64,000 bases of DNA from Trifolium pratense (Eukaryota > Streptophyta > Magnoliopsida > Fabales > Fabaceae). Position numbers and translations under genes: made by a program. Below are positions 61,801-64,000 of the stretch, one piece after another. Within the stretch, counting starts at the first letter, position 1, and each line of letters begins with the position of its first letter. The stretch spans positions 59,970,409 to 60,034,408 of the forward strand of contig NC_060062.1 of assembly GCF_020283565.1 (NCBI RefSeq). The letters run 5' to 3'. The notes below the pieces were generated by a model. It had not been told where the DNA came from. It saw only the letters and a list, made by a program, of their open reading frames with translations, and made no database searches.

Positions 61801-64000
61801 TCGATCCAGAAAGGCTCGTGATAACGGCAAAGCTCTTTCACCATCTGATAACTCTACTTCCAGTAAGGATATGACGCAGCCAAAGCCTGAAACTGTCAGT
61901 GAAGCTCTAGAAAACGGGAATATTGCAAAATCTGCTCAACCTGAAAACCCCTCTGATAAAAGTAGTGATGTTCCATCTATTGAAAGTCCTGCTTCTACCA
62001 AGGGTTTCAGACCGTCAAATTCTGAAGATATGAGCAAAGCTCATGAAGCTTTAGTTTCGGAACCTAAAGATGGAGAGAATACAAATGCTGTTCCCTTTAC
62101 AAAGCATACCAATCTTGACGGAAGCTCCGCCAAAAGATGCCGCCCGCGAAGGAAACTTAGTAGCATTGGGGATCAAAATGATCATCCTAATTCTGCGTCA
62201 AAATTGAAGGATGACAATTTGAATACTTTACTTGAGAAGACTTCGTTGGAATCCACTGGTTCTAGGCTGAAAAAGAAATCTGAAAAAAGGAAGGATTCTG
62301 CAGTGACGCATGAGGAACCCGTTAGAAACATCAAAGTATCTATAAAGTTTGATGGAAAAATTGTTGTGCCTCCTGTGTCAATAGTTGCTAAGATGGAATC
62401 TGAGGTTCTTTGTGAGAATGAGGGGAAACACAAGTTGAGTACAGATATGAAGGTAGAAAATAGAGAAGAAGGATCAGATCATATAGAAGTTAACAAACGG
62501 AGGAGACGAACTGCTACATCTAATAAAGGTTTCAACAAATCATCTGCTATGAAGGTATAACAAGTTTGAATCAGAATTTGATGTGTAATTTGTTTGTTTA
62601 TTGAACTTTCCATTATCATTTTTCTTCATTGGAATTTAGACCCTTTGATTTATTTTTCTTTACTAATTTTCAGGCACATGAACCTCAAGAACTTGGTAAC
62701 TCATTAGTTGGTAAAAGGATCAAGGTCTGGTGGCCGTTGGACCAGACGTAAGAATCTCATTATCACTATGAACTTTGCTACATTAGGACAATGCTTGAAT
62801 GTATTTTCAGTAATTGTCTGTGTATCAGTTGCTTCCTTTGTTTTATGAAGTAACTTATGTGGTTATTATAATTATTTTCTTCAGATATTACGATGGTGTT
62901 GTCAATGCTTATGATCATGTCAAAGGAAAGCACAAGGTGTTGTACGATGATGGCATGGAAGAACAGTTAAATCTCAAAAAACATCGCTGGGAACTAGTTG
63001 ATGTTAATGTTTTACCCGATGAGGTGAGTAAAAATGAGTATAACCATGCCTGTTAATGTATGAAACTCAACATCATTTTATGACCTACAACCATTACCAT
63101 TTTTCTTCCTTGTAATTTAGACCCTTTAGTTTATTTTTCTTTACTAATTTTCAGGCACATGAACCTCAAGAACTTGGTGACTCATTAGTTGGTAAAAGGA
63201 TCAAGGTCTGGTGGCCATTGGACCAGACGTAAGAATCTCATTATCACTACAATCATAGCTATACATTAGGACAATGCTTGAATGTATTTTCAGTACTTGT
63301 CTGTGAATTGCTTCCTTTGTTTTATACAGTAACTTATGTGGTTGGTATAATTATTTTCTTCAGATATTATGATGGTGTTGTCAATGCTTATGATCATGTC
63401 AAAGGAAAGCACAAGGTGTTGTACGACGATGGCATGGAGGAACAGTTAAATCTAAAAAAACATCGCTGGGAACTACCCGATGAGGTGAGTAAAAAATGTA
63501 TATATCATGCGTAGTCATACTGATACTACCAGGATGCTTGCAGGGGCACATGATATGTAAGTATAGTGAGTCTGAAGAGCGGCGCTAATGCCGGTGTTAT
63601 ACTGTCTTTCACTTCTTAATTCCAGTTTCAATTGAAAGAAATTTTGAACAAGAATTTTTTTCAATGGTATACTTATTCTTAATCTGGTTAACTATATCTA
63701 TAACGGGATTAAAAATAAGTATAAACATTGCCTGTTACTGGTATGAAACTCAACATCATTTTGTGACCTAGAACTGTAAACTTGAGAGTTTGACGACGTT
63801 TGTGACAAGTCTTTTATCCCTACATTGGCGTCCTTAATTAATCTGTATGCATATTTCTTTTTTTGTTTCTTTCGCAGTTAATGCTTATGCTGTTTATCTG
63901 ATTTATGAAGCATATAACCTTATACTATCATGTATCTCATAATGTACAGGGCAGAAAAAAACATTGAAAAGTCCAAGTTGAAGTCTCTTAAGGGTGAAAC
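58825..64000 (+). CDS. PDS5C: PDS5-like sister-chromatid cohesion protein with duplicated Tudor domain (3' end unresolved)
   Basis: Exons: 58825-58938, 59673-59876, 60019-60200, 60679-60805, 60940-61122, 61226-61291, 61439-62554, 62674-62747, 62885-63023, 63155-63228 and 63364-63484; a further exon starts near 63950. That is about 800 residues. Residues 1-290 are the helical PDS5 N-terminus (LASSVDNLLQLLDKLELVLS, DELLRHTDDDVKISVTACFT). A long charged linker follows with basic nuclear-localisation-like stretches (PRKRARKPNS, SRKSSRSRKARD). Two Tudor domains end the readable part (LVGKRIKVWWPLDQT, YYDGVVNAYDHVKGKHKVLY). Plant PDS5C-type proteins regulate cohesin and have one Tudor domain. Plain splicing into the 63950 exon gives a stop at 63965-63967 (about 805 aa); another frame stays open to the window edge. 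The exon 5 donor could be 3 bp earlier. Confidence 0.85.
62600..63772 (+). repeat. Tandem duplication of the Tudor exon pair
   Basis: 62674-63023 and 63155-63484, with flanking intron sequence, are near-identical with a period of 481 bp. The second copy lacks 18 bp (the codons for VDVNVL). The unit's downstream sequence at 63036-63085 (ATGAAACTCAACATCATTTT) reappears at about 63730-63770, after about 210 bp inserted behind the second copy's donor site. Confidence 0.9.

Overview
The window is plant nuclear DNA, most likely from a papilionoid legume of the Medicago/Trifolium/Pisum group. That is inferred from intron-rich genes with plant-type products, strong AT bias, the repeat families present and the protein matches I recognise. 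There are no bacterial features. All gene models were spliced by eye from GT/AG sites, reading-frame continuity and remembered family sequence; no database was searched.

Layout. 1-3877: GC-rich 3' end of a Ty3/Gypsy (Tat-lineage-like) retrotransposon, with a spliced antisense extra ORF, hairpin-rich spacer and 3' LTR. 6717-9739 (-): Golgi SNARE GOS11. 12101-15733 (-): aquaporin NIP6;1. 15.9-20.4 kb: gene-poor. 20.4-35.3 kb: tandem duplication carrying two XS/XH-domain genes of the IDN2/FDM family (RNA-directed DNA methylation). 40144-40998 (-): CAF1 deadenylase. 43273-44861 (+): ribosomal protein eS12. 46.2-48.6 kb: two broken F-box genes. 49588-55057 (-): Copia retrotransposon with identical LTRs and a dead interior. 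55.6-58.1 kb: inverted PDS5 fragments, a Gypsy gag relic and a TRIM-like element. 58825 to the right edge (+): PDS5-like cohesin cofactor whose Tudor domain has been duplicated as a pair of exons.

The intact genes are unrelated housekeeping or regulatory genes rather than one pathway. The thematic link is genome defence: two RdDM-type genes lie in repeat-dense DNA with MULE-type, Tourist-type and Stowaway MITEs, SINEs and LTR elements.

The most unusual signals are: (1) about 22 copies of the heptamer CTTCWGG inside the Copia element, most flanked by short arms that differ between sites yet pair with each other; (2) a set of ultra-short poly(A)-tail insertions (about 8-27 bp) flanked by 12-19 bp direct repeats, apparently extreme 5' truncations of SINE/LINE retroposition; (3) a spliced antisense gene inside the Gypsy element.
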